Shown here in pieces: positions 57,927-64,000 of a DNA stretch of 64,000 nucleotides. The notes beneath the pieces are model-generated. The model did not search any database. It was not told the DNA's origin and saw only the letters and a list, made by a program, of their open reading frames with translations. How positions within the stretch are numbered: position 1 is the stretch's first letter; each line of letters begins with the position of its first letter. The stretch lies in contig NZ_CP027732.1 of NCBI RefSeq assembly GCF_003852235.1, positions 620,001 to 684,000 on the forward strand, given 5' to 3'. The stretch is from Pseudomonas sp. R4-35-07. GTDB lineage: Bacteria; Pseudomonadota; Gammaproteobacteria; Pseudomonadales; Pseudomonadaceae. A program made the position numbers and the translations under genes.

Positions 57927-58016
57927 TGTGGGAGGGGGCTTGCTCCCGATAGCGGTGTATCAGTATCAGGTGTACTGACTGAGCCACCGCTATCGGGAGC
58001 AAGCCCCCTCCCACAT
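57927..58016. repeat. REP inverted pair (long spacer)
   Basis: Outward-pointing REPs with about 40 bp between, 24 bp after the braG stop. Confidence 0.9.
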
Positions 58017-58299
58017 TTGTTTTTGGGTGTCTTTCGAAATTGTGGAAAACAAATTCAGCTCCCCTCCAAAGCGCGACATATAGCCGCCGCAAATCCCTGT
58101 TTTGTCACAGTTTTGACTTGTCCCCATCCGCTGTGGAACCGGCTGTGGGTAAGGTGGGAGTAGCTGCCTGCAGGCCTCTGAAACCGTGGCTTGCAGCGGT
58201 GTGGTTAGTATTTGACCAGCCACTTTTTCGGGAGCCGTCGAGGGGTTTGTCAACCTGTTTAAAGACACAGGTATATGACCGTTGCGTGTCACTCCTGCC

Positions 58300-58308
58300 T
58301 GTGGATAA
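58300..58308. promoter_or_regulatory. DnaA box (exact TGTGGATAA)
   Basis: Perfect match to the reverse complement of TTATCCACA. One of four exact boxes within 2.8 kb. Confidence 0.5.
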
Positions 58309-58507
58309 GTCTGTGACTAAACTCTGGAAAGACTGCCGCAGAGGCCGGAATGACTGGCCTGGAGCCATCGTCTAGATGTTCACCGGGGAAAATACCTACA
58401 TACGCCTCTGTTCAGGTCAAGCAAAAAACTTTCTAAAACCATCTGCAGGCCTTGTATAACGTGGCTCAAGGCGATTTGCACTTGCCCCCAAAGACTGTGG
58501 GCGCAGT

Positions 58508-58516
58508 TGTGGATAA
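58508..58516. promoter_or_regulatory. DnaA box (exact TGTGGATAA)
   Basis: Perfect box in the context TTGTGGATAAC, 208 bp from the previous one and in the same orientation. Confidence 0.5.
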
Positions 58517-58677
58517 CCTGCGCGTATGTGGCTGTAGGCCTTGATCTGCATAGCTCTGCCCGGCGTGGTTAAAAAATGATCAGATGAGTATGAAAGTGCG
58601 CGCATAGCGGTTGCCGCGAAGCCAGCGTAAGGGCATTCTGCTGGCAACTTTTTCCCGTTGCCCGCAAGGAGACCACC

Positions 58678-59442
58678 ATGTCCGACACGCTGTTTATTAC
58701 TGGCGCCACTTCAGGTTTCGGTGAAGCCTGTGCCCGCCGTTTTGCCGAAGCTGGCTGGAAACTGGTGCTCACCGGCCGGCGTGCCGAGCGCTTGAATGCG
58801 CTGGTCGAAGAGCTCTCCAAGCAAACCGAAGTGCATGGCCTGGTGGTGGACGTGCGTGATCGCAAAGGCATGGAAGACGCCATCGCTAATTTGCCGCCAT
58901 CGTTCGCCACGTTGCGCGGGCTGATCAACAACGCCGGCCTGGCCGTGGGCGCCGACCCTGCGCCCAAGTGCAACCTCGACGATTGGGAAACCATGGTCGA
59001 CACCAATATCAAAGGGTTGCTGACCACCACCAACCTGCTGCTGCCGCGCCTGATCGCCCATGGCCGTGGTGCCGGGATCATCAACCTGGGTTCCATCGCC
59101 GGTAACTACCCTTACCCGGGCAGCCATGTGTATGGCGGGTCCAAAGCGTTCGTGAAGCAGTTCTCGCTGAACCTGCGCTGCGATCTGCAAGGCACCGGTG
59201 TGCGGGTGACTAATATCGAGCCGGGCTTGTGCGAGAGCGAATTTTCCCTGGTGCGTTTCGGCGGTGATCAGGCGCGTTATGATGCGACCTACGCGGGCGC
59301 CGAGCCGATCCAGCCGCAGGATATTGCCGACACGATCTTCTGGGTGCTGAATACGCCGGCGCACGTGAATATCAACTGCTTGGAGCTGATGCCGGTGAGC
59401 CAGACCTGGGCTGGGTTTGCGATTGAGCGTGGGGCCAAGTAA
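58678..59442 (+). CDS. Short-chain dehydrogenase/reductase (YdfG-like)
   Basis: 254-residue NAD(P)-dependent oxidoreductase. It shows FITGATSGFGEACARRFAEAG with the TGxxxGxG cofactor motif at residues 8-15, the LTGRR pattern favouring NADP, NNAGLA, and the active-site Ser...Tyr-x-x-x-Lys in GSIAGNYPYPGSHVYGGSK. It resembles E. coli YdfG (3-hydroxy acid dehydrogenase, serine/malonic semialdehyde) along its length, including DWETMVDTNIKGL and the HVNINCLELMPVSQ end. It stands alone between a non-coding stretch and a palindromic repeat. Physiological substrate is not certain. Confidence 0.85.
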   Translation: MSDTLFITGATSGFGEACARRFAEAGWKLVLTGRRAERLNALVEELSKQTEVHGLVVDVRDRKGMEDAIANLPPSFATLRGLINNAGLAVGADPAPKCNLDDWETMVDTNIKGLLTTTNLLLPRLIAHGRGAGIINLGSIAGNYPYPGSHVYGGSKAFVKQFSLNLRCDLQGTGVRVTNIEPGLCESEFSLVRFGGDQARYDATYAGAEPIQPQDIADTIFWVLNTPAHVNINCLELMPVSQTWAGFAIERGAK

Positions 59443-59451
59443 GGCTCAACT

Positions 59452-59562
59452 GATTGTTCCCACGCTCCGCGTGGGAATACCGCCGGGGACGCTCTGCGTC
59501 GCGCTTTGCTGGTGACGCAGAGCGTCACACCATGCATTCCCACGCAGAGCGTGGGAACGATC
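59452..59562. repeat. Long palindromic repeat (GTTCCCACGC family)
   Basis: About 110 bp, ends ATTGTTCCCACGCTCCGCG and CGCAGAGCGTGGGAACGATC, inner arms near GGACGCTCTGCGTC and TGACGCAGAGCGTCA. It follows the SDR gene and could terminate it. Confidence 0.9.
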
Positions 59563-59628
59563 AAAGGTACACTCCGCTCCTGAAAACCCTCCGCACTGTG
59601 CGGTTTAAAGGTTTTGACGGGAGGAAAT

Positions 59629-60534
59629 GTGAGTAACCGAGGTGAGCAGGCACTGCTCAAACAATCGACCATCCTGATGTTCGCAGTCGCGATCGCCGGG
59701 ATTGTCACGGGCGTGATATCCGGCGCCCAATCCATTCTGTTCGATGGCTTTTTCTCGCTGATCGCCACCGCCATCAAGGTGTTGATGCTGATCACGGCCA
59801 AGCTGATCGCCAAGAAAAGCAACGAGCGGTTCCAGTTCGGCTACTGGCACCTGGAGCCCATGGTGCTGTTGATCGAAGGCAGCTTTCTGCTGTTGATCGC
59901 CATCTATGCGTTTCTCAACGGCGTGTTCGGCATCATCAATGGCGGGCGCGAGATCGAGTTGGGGCTGGTGATCATTTATGCGGCGGTGTTTACCGTGGTG
60001 GAGTTCGCCTACTTCTTCTATGTGCGCTACCGTAATCGCACGCTGAAATCCTCGCTGATCCAGTTCGACAACATCAGCTGGCTGGTGGACGCGATGCTGT
60101 CAGTGGGCCTGTTGATCAGCTTTCTGGCGGCACTGCTGCTCAAGTCCCAGGGGTATGGCGAGTGGGCGGTGTATGTCGACCCGCTGATCCTGATCCTGTT
60201 GGCCCTGAGCATGCTGGCGCCGGCCTTCAAGATCCTGCGCCCGGCGTTGCGTGAGGTGCTGGGGATCGCCCCGGATCACCTGGACGACACCGTGCGTGAA
60301 GTGATGGACGCGGCCAAGGCCAGGCATGGTTTCGATGACTACGTGTCCTATGTGCAAAAGCACGGGCGGGCGCGGTTCATCGAAATCCATGTGGTGTTGC
60401 CGGCGGATTACCCGGTGGATAACGTCGCGACCCTCGACAGACTGCGCGAGGAGATATCCACAGGGCTCGGCACGCCGGATGCGGCTCGTTGGCTGACCAT
60501 CAGTTTTACTGGGGATCGCAAGTGGATTGCGTAG
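59629..60534 (+). CDS. Cation diffusion facilitator family transporter
   Basis: 301-residue inner-membrane antiporter of the CDF family, which exports divalent metals against protons. About five to six helices are followed by a cytoplasmic domain of about 90 residues (DHLDDTVREVMDAAKARHG to the end). The metal-site positions differ from classic zinc exporters: the second helix reads SILFDGFFSLIATAIKV, where the second Asp is replaced, and the fifth helix reads DNISWLVDAMLSV, with Asp rather than His in the HxxxD place. Metal specificity cannot be inferred. Start: GTG 59629 after GGGAGG. Confidence 0.82.
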   Translation: MSNRGEQALLKQSTILMFAVAIAGIVTGVISGAQSILFDGFFSLIATAIKVLMLITAKLIAKKSNERFQFGYWHLEPMVLLIEGSFLLLIAIYAFLNGVFGIINGGREIELGLVIIYAAVFTVVEFAYFFYVRYRNRTLKSSLIQFDNISWLVDAMLSVGLLISFLAALLLKSQGYGEWAVYVDPLILILLALSMLAPAFKILRPALREVLGIAPDHLDDTVREVMDAAKARHGFDDYVSYVQKHGRARFIEIHVVLPADYPVDNVATLDRLREEISTGLGTPDAARWLTISFTGDRKWIA

Positions 60535-60557
60535 TGGGCCGTTGGACCGAGGTGAGG

Positions 60558-60630
60558 CTATCGGGGGCAAGCCCCCTCCCACATTTGAATGCATTCACAA
60601 TCAAAGTGTGGGAGGGGGCTTGCCCCCGAT
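60558..60630. repeat. REP inverted pair (short spacer)
   Basis: Inward-pointing REPs (CTATCGGGGGCAAGCCCCC and GGGGGCTTGCCCCCGATG) with about 22 bp between, between the convergent CDF and AGE genes. Confidence 0.9.
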
Positions 60631-60643
60631 GAGGCCCTGAAGG

Positions 60644-61744
60644 TCAGCCCTGGTGCTGGATCAGCCCCTGATAGCAGGTCGCCAAGTGATACGGCGTGGT
60701 CGAGGGCATGTCCCGTCGGCTCACCGCACCCTGGGCATCCAGGCATTCGTGCCAGCCTTTGTCGTGCAGGAAGTGCTGTTGCAGCGCCAGCAACTGGCGT
60801 TGCACCACCGTTTCGCTGCCGGGGCGCAAGGTCAACGCCCGCAGGTATTCAGCCTGCGCCCAGATACGCTGGGTGCCGTCGCGCACCGTGCCATCCACAG
60901 ACAGCATGCCACTGACCGCACCGCTTAACTTATCCACACCCTTTTGCTCAGCATAGGCAAACGCTCGCGTCAGTGAGGCATGCAGCGCTGTACCGCGCAG
61001 CACCTGCGACGACTCGAGCAAAAAGAACCACTCGAACTGATGCCCTGGCTCGAACCAGTTATCCACAGCGCCCAGCGGTTTTTCCATCATCACGCCGTGC
61101 TGGCGGTCGATAAAGCGCTTTTGCAGGGCGCCGGCCAAGTCCAGCAATGCTTCACGCGTGAGGGCGTCTTCACGCACCGCCAGTGTGGCGAGAAAGCCTT
61201 CGGCCAGGTGCATCAGCGGGTTCTGCAAGGGGCCCGACTTGAGGCTTGACCAGTTGCGCTCCAGCACCGCTTCGTACAGGCCGTCGCCAGTGGCAAAGCG
61301 TTCGGCGACCACCGCCAGCGCGGCATTGAGCACCGATTCCACCAACGGTTCACGTACTTTGGCCCAGTAATGGGCGCAGGCAAAGATGATGAAGGCGTGG
61401 GTATAGAGGTCTTTGCGTTTATCCAGCGGCTGCCCGGCCGGGTCGATGCTGTAGAACCAGCCGCCGTGTTCGGCGTCGTGGAAGTGCCGTTGCAAGGAGC
61501 GGAACAGGGTGGCGGCGCGTTCCTCGGCAAAGGCTGCACCGGGTTCGCCGATCAGGCTGGCGAACAGGTACAACTGCCGGGCGCAGGCCATGGCGCGGTA
61601 GCGTTGTGGAGGCAACGGCTGGTGATCGGCGTCCAGTGCCTCGTAAGGCAACGCCAGGTCGGCATTCCAGCCCGGGCCCTGCCAGAGCGGCACGATCAGG
61701 TCGTGGAAGTGCGTGAGCACTGAATTCAAAAGAGGTTGGGGCAT
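60644..61744 (-). CDS. AGE family sugar epimerase/isomerase
   Basis: 366 residues with the (alpha/alpha)6-barrel signatures of the N-acylglucosamine 2-epimerase/mannose isomerase family: RAMACARQLYLFA, HGGWFYSID, KDLYTHAFIIFACAHYW, EPGHQFEWFFLL with the catalytic His, and RIWAQAEYLRAL. Members interconvert mannose, fructose, glucose or N-acylglucosamine, or cellobiose; the exact substrate cannot be read from the sequence. It has two exact DnaA boxes inside the coding sequence (60930-60938 and 61059-61067), which is unusual. It stands alone between two repeat elements. Confidence 0.85.
   Translation of the reverse strand: MPQPLLNSVLTHFHDLIVPLWQGPGWNADLALPYEALDADHQPLPPQRYRAMACARQLYLFASLIGEPGAAFAEERAATLFRSLQRHFHDAEHGGWFYSIDPAGQPLDKRKDLYTHAFIIFACAHYWAKVREPLVESVLNAALAVVAERFATGDGLYEAVLERNWSSLKSGPLQNPLMHLAEGFLATLAVREDALTREALLDLAGALQKRFIDRQHGVMMEKPLGAVDNWFEPGHQFEWFFLLESSQVLRGTALHASLTRAFAYAEQKGVDKLSGAVSGMLSVDGTVRDGTQRIWAQAEYLRALTLRPGSETVVQRQLLALQQHFLHDKGWHECLDAQGAVSRRDMPSTTPYHLATCYQGLIQHQG
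60930..60938. promoter_or_regulatory. DnaA box (exact TTATCCACA) inside the AGE gene
   Basis: Perfect match, opposite orientation to the boxes at 58300 and 58508. It lies within coding sequence, so it may be incidental. Confidence 0.35.
61059..61067. promoter_or_regulatory. DnaA box (exact TTATCCACA) inside the AGE gene
   Basis: Perfect match 129 bp from the previous box and in the same orientation. Within coding sequence. Confidence 0.35.
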
Positions 61745-61790
61745 CGGCTGGCGTCGTCACGGCAGGGGTGTGGCGCGCATGGTATCAGGC

Positions 61791-61897
61791 TGATCGTTCC
61801 CACGCTCTGCGTGGGAATGGTTTCATGACGCTCCGCGTCATGCGTAGGAACGCGGAGCGTCCCCGGCGGCATTCCCACGCGGAGCGTGGGAACGATC
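61791..61897. repeat. Long palindromic repeat (GTTCCCACGC family)
   Basis: About 107 bp, ends GATCGTTCCCACGCTCTGCG and CGCGGAGCGTGGGAACGATC, inner arms around ATGACGCTCCGCGTCAT and GGAACGCGGAGCGTCC. It lies between the AGE gene and the HupE gene. Confidence 0.9.
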
Positions 61898-61899
61898 TA

Positions 61900-62472
61900 T
61901 CAGCCCGCCAGCAACCAGACCCCAGTTGCAGCGGAAGCAGCCCCGGCCACCCGCACCAACGGTGCCGCCGCCGCTGGCAGCAAACGTACCACCGCATAGC
62001 CCGCCGCGTGCAGCGCCGCAGTTGCGCCGACAAACCCCGCCGCATACGCCCAGGGGCTGGACATGTCCGGTAACTCCAAGCCATGGGCCACGCCGTGAAA
62101 CAGGGCAAACAACGCCGTCACACCCACCGCCACGAACAACGGCGGCCGTACCGCCAGCGCCACCGCCAGGCCCAGCGCCAGCACCGACGCAGCAATCCCG
62201 CTTTCCAGCGCCGGCAATTGCAGGCCTTCAAACCCCAGCATGCCGCCAATCAACATGGTGCCGACGAAGGCGCAAGGCAGGGCCCAGCGTGCATTGCCTT
62301 TTTGCTGCGCCGCCCACAGCCCGACCGCAACCATGGCCAGCAAGTGATCGAGACCGCCCAGCGGGTGGCTGATGCCGGCAACCAGGCCATTGTCGCCGTG
62401 ACCCGGGTGAGCAAACGCGAGGGCGGGGGCCAGCAGCAACGCGGCGGCGGCGAACAGTTTCTTGAGGTTCAT
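61900..62472 (-). CDS. HupE/UreJ family membrane protein
   Basis: 190-residue inner-membrane protein with about six helices, a signal-like N-terminus (MNLKKLFAAAALLLAPALAF) and the HPGHG start of the mature part. It carries GISHPLGGLDHLLAMVAVGLWAA and ALFHGVAHGLELP, the histidine-containing HupE/UreJ motifs linked to nickel or cobalt uptake. It follows ureG on the same strand by 20 bp and so belongs to the urease cluster, probably supplying nickel for urease. Confidence 0.9.
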   Translation of the reverse strand: MNLKKLFAAAALLLAPALAFAHPGHGDNGLVAGISHPLGGLDHLLAMVAVGLWAAQQKGNARWALPCAFVGTMLIGGMLGFEGLQLPALESGIAASVLALGLAVALAVRPPLFVAVGVTALFALFHGVAHGLELPDMSSPWAYAAGFVGATAALHAAGYAVVRLLPAAAAPLVRVAGAASAATGVWLLAG

Positions 62473-62492
62473 ATACAGGCTCCGTAGGGGGA

Positions 62493-63107
62493 TCAGGCAG
62501 CGGTCAGCAGGCCTTGGCGTTCGATAAAGGCGACGATTTCATCCAGGCCGACGCCGGTTTTCTGGTTGCTGAACACAAAAGGTTTGCCATTGCGCATGCG
62601 TTGAGTGTCGCTGTTCATCAACTCCAGCGAGGCACCCACCAGCGGCGCGAGGTCGATCTTGTTGATCACCAGCAGGTCGGATTTGCAAATACCGGGCCCG
62701 CCCTTGCGCGGGAGTTTGTCGCCGGCGGACACATCGATCACATAGATGGTCAGGTCTGACAGCTCGGGGCTGAATGTCGCCGACAGGTTGTCGCCGCCGG
62801 ACTCCACCAGAATCAGGTCCAGGCCGGGAAAACGCCGGTTGAGTTGGTCCACCGCCTCCAGGTTGATCGAGGCATCTTCGCGGATGGCGGTGTGCGGGCA
62901 GCCGCCGGTTTCCACGCCGATGATGCGCTCCGGCGCCAGGGCCTGGTTGCGCACCAGGAAATCGGCGTCTTCGCGGGTGTAGATGTCGTTGGTGACCACC
63001 GCCAGGTTGTAGCGGTCGCGTAGCGCCAGGCACAGGGCCAGGGTCAGGGCCGTCTTGCCGGAGCCTACCGGGCCGCCGATGCCGACGCGCAGGGGTTGTG
63101 TGTTCAT
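62493..63107 (-). CDS. ureG: Urease accessory GTPase UreG
   Basis: UreG is the GTPase that delivers nickel to apo-urease with UreD/UreF/UreH. The 204 residues contain the P-loop [14 protein letters not shown], the nickel-binding CPH in [31 protein letters not shown] and INKIDLAP. The ATG at 63107 is the conserved start ([13 protein letters not shown]); the frame is open further upstream into ureF. It lies 22 bp after ureF. Confidence 0.97.
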   Translation of the reverse strand: MNTQPLRVGIGGPVGSGKTALTLALCLALRDRYNLAVVTNDIYTREDADFLVRNQALAPERIIGVETGGCPHTAIREDASINLEAVDQLNRRFPGLDLILVESGGDNLSATFSPELSDLTIYVIDVSAGDKLPRKGGPGICKSDLLVINKIDLAPLVGASLELMNSDTQRMRNGKPFVFSNQKTGVGLDEIVAFIERQGLLTAA

Positions 63108-63129
63108 GTCAGGTTCTCCAAAAACAGTC

Positions 63130-63804
63130 TCAGGAACGGAACAGGCGGCTGTACTGGCGTTCATGAGCCATGCACGCCAAAGACAGGCCAAAGGCGGCGC
63201 TGCCCAGATGATCGGGTTCGATGCGGTCGGCCTCCTGCTGTGCCTGTTGCAGCAGCGGCAGCAGCTCGCTGGTCAGGCGCTGCGCGGCTTGCTGGCCCAG
63301 GGGCAGGGTTTTCATCAGCACGGCCAGTTGATTTTCCAGCCAGCTCCATAGCCAGGCGGCGAGCGCGTCGTCGGGGCTGATGGCCCAGGCCCGCGCGGCC
63401 AGCGCCCAGCCAAGGGCGAGATGGGGTTCAGGGTGTTGGGCAAGAAAGTCACGGGCGGCGGCGTCCAGTTCCGGCAAGCCATTGAGCAGTTGCTGCAGGG
63501 AGTAACCCATCTGCCGGCTCTCCTGATACAGCTCGCGGGTTTCGCGGCTGGCACGGTGTTCTTCACACAGCTGCGCCAGGCGTGGCCACGCCTGTTCAGT
63601 GGCCGCGCGGCAATGGGCGAGCAGCAACGGCGCTTCGAAACGCGCGAGGTTGAGCAGCAATTGATCGCTGATCCAGCGCCGCGCGCTGGCGGCATTGTTG
63701 ACGCGGCCGTTGTCCACGGCCATTTCCAGTCCCTGGGAATAGCTGTAGCCACCAATCGGCAACTGCGGACTGGCCAGGCGCAACAGCGCCCAGGCTGGGT
63801 TCAT
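63130..63804 (-). CDS. ureF: Urease accessory protein UreF
   Basis: UreF is the helical scaffold that, with UreD (UreH), loads UreG onto apo-urease and acts as its regulator. The 224 residues contain [21 protein letters not shown] at the N-terminus, a segment typical of UreF, and further helices including [21 protein letters not shown]. The start overlaps the ureE stop by 3 nt. Confidence 0.95.
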   Translation of the reverse strand: MNPAWALLRLASPQLPIGGYSYSQGLEMAVDNGRVNNAASARRWISDQLLLNLARFEAPLLLAHCRAATEQAWPRLAQLCEEHRASRETRELYQESRQMGYSLQQLLNGLPELDAAARDFLAQHPEPHLALGWALAARAWAISPDDALAAWLWSWLENQLAVLMKTLPLGQQAAQRLTSELLPLLQQAQQEADRIEPDHLGSAAFGLSLACMAHERQYSRLFRS

Positions 63805-64000
63805 AGACGCACGCCGAACTGATGCAGTTTGGGCGCATAGTTGAAGGCTTCATCGCCATGCCGCGAATGATGATGGCCACCGCCGTAGGCCCCGTGTTCA
63901 GGCTGGAAGGGCGCCTCAATGGTGTGCACGTCGGCGCCCAGCTGCTCAAGCATGGCCTTGAGCACGTAGTCATCGAGCAGGCGCAGCCAGCCATCGCCGA
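63801..64000 (-). CDS. ureE: Urease accessory nickel chaperone UreE (partial, N-terminus outside window)
   Basis: The last 66 codons of ureE are in the window and the rest lies beyond the right edge. Reading the minus strand gives DGWLRLLDDYVLKAMLEQLG, the family's C-terminal helix, then a histidine-rich tail GGGHHHSRHGDEAFNY that binds nickel, and the end HQFGVRL. The TGA overlaps the ureF start. Nickel is passed from UreE to UreG. Confidence 0.92.
   Translation of the reverse strand, partial: GDGWLRLLDDYVLKAMLEQLGADVHTIEAPFQPEHGAYGGGHHHSRHGDEAFNYAPKLHQFGVRL

Larger units (their letters stand above)
58017..58677. other. Long non-coding stretch with DnaA-box-like sequences
   Basis: About 660 bp with no convincing gene; open frames here are short and of unlikely composition. 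It contains exact DnaA boxes TGTGGATAA at 58300-58308 and 58508-58516, and near matches such as TTGTGGAAAAC near 58040. The right end carries the promoter and ribosome site (AAGGAG) of the SDR gene. An unrecognised small RNA cannot be excluded. Confidence 0.5.

Overview
The window is a chromosomal segment of a Pseudomonas of the fluorescens group. Evidence: GC-rich coding sequence throughout; the Pseudomonas gene order rsgA-orn, queG/nnrD-tsaE-amiB-mutL-miaA-hfq-hflXKC-hisZ-purA and rnr-rlmB-rpsF-rpsR-DUF2232-rplI-dnaB; azurin beside nadE-pncB; the amaB-amaA lysine/pipecolate genes; and many copies of a REP repeat (core GGGAGGGGGCTTGC) of the kind scattered through P. fluorescens genomes. No phage, integrase, IS transposase or CRISPR array is visible.

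Layout. 1-9.2 kb: rsgA (cut by the window edge), orn, a TRIC-type membrane protein, queG, and the overlapping operon nnrD-tsaE-amiB-mutL-miaA running up to hfq. 9.2-17.6 kb: hflX-hflK-hflC, hisZ-purA, and a chemotaxis receptor. 17.6-20.3 kb: a ferric-ion permease and its binding protein on the minus strand with no ATPase gene. 20.3-20.8 kb: two identical tRNA-Leu(CAG) genes, each with its own promoter and terminator. 20.9-28.2 kb: rnr-rlmB, then rpsF-rpsR-membrane protein-rplI, then dnaB.

28.2-38 kb is the accessory part. It holds a 1318-residue toxin/effector-like protein whose C-terminus reads as a SET lysine-methyltransferase domain, a YgiQ-type radical SAM gene, and a tandemly duplicated two-gene cassette (unit 1679 bp). 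The cassette copies are nearly identical at their 5' ends, have divergent middles, and share short sequence at their 3' ends. I do not recognise a function for the cassette.

38-45 kb is an uncharacterised three-gene set: a large transglutaminase-like/DUF2126 protein, a circularly permuted ATP-grasp/alpha-E fusion, and a second transglutaminase-like protein. A small highly charged protein is convergent to it. 45.5-48.2 kb: azurin with a probable ANR site, then pncB-nadE (NAD salvage). 48.4-52.4 kb: a LysR regulator divergent from amaB-amaA. 52.4-57.9 kb: the braCDEFG branched-chain amino acid ABC transporter, preceded by a perfect-looking sigma-54 promoter and three phased direct repeats. 58-61.7 kb: a 658-bp non-coding stretch with DnaA-box matches, an SDR enzyme, a cation diffusion facilitator and an AGE-family epimerase. 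The window ends in the urease accessory genes ureE (partial), ureF, ureG and a HupE/UreJ gene on the minus strand.

The best candidates for something undescribed are the SET-domain effector, the duplicated cassette, the transglutaminase/ATP-grasp operon, and the cluster of DnaA boxes at 58.3-61.1 kb.
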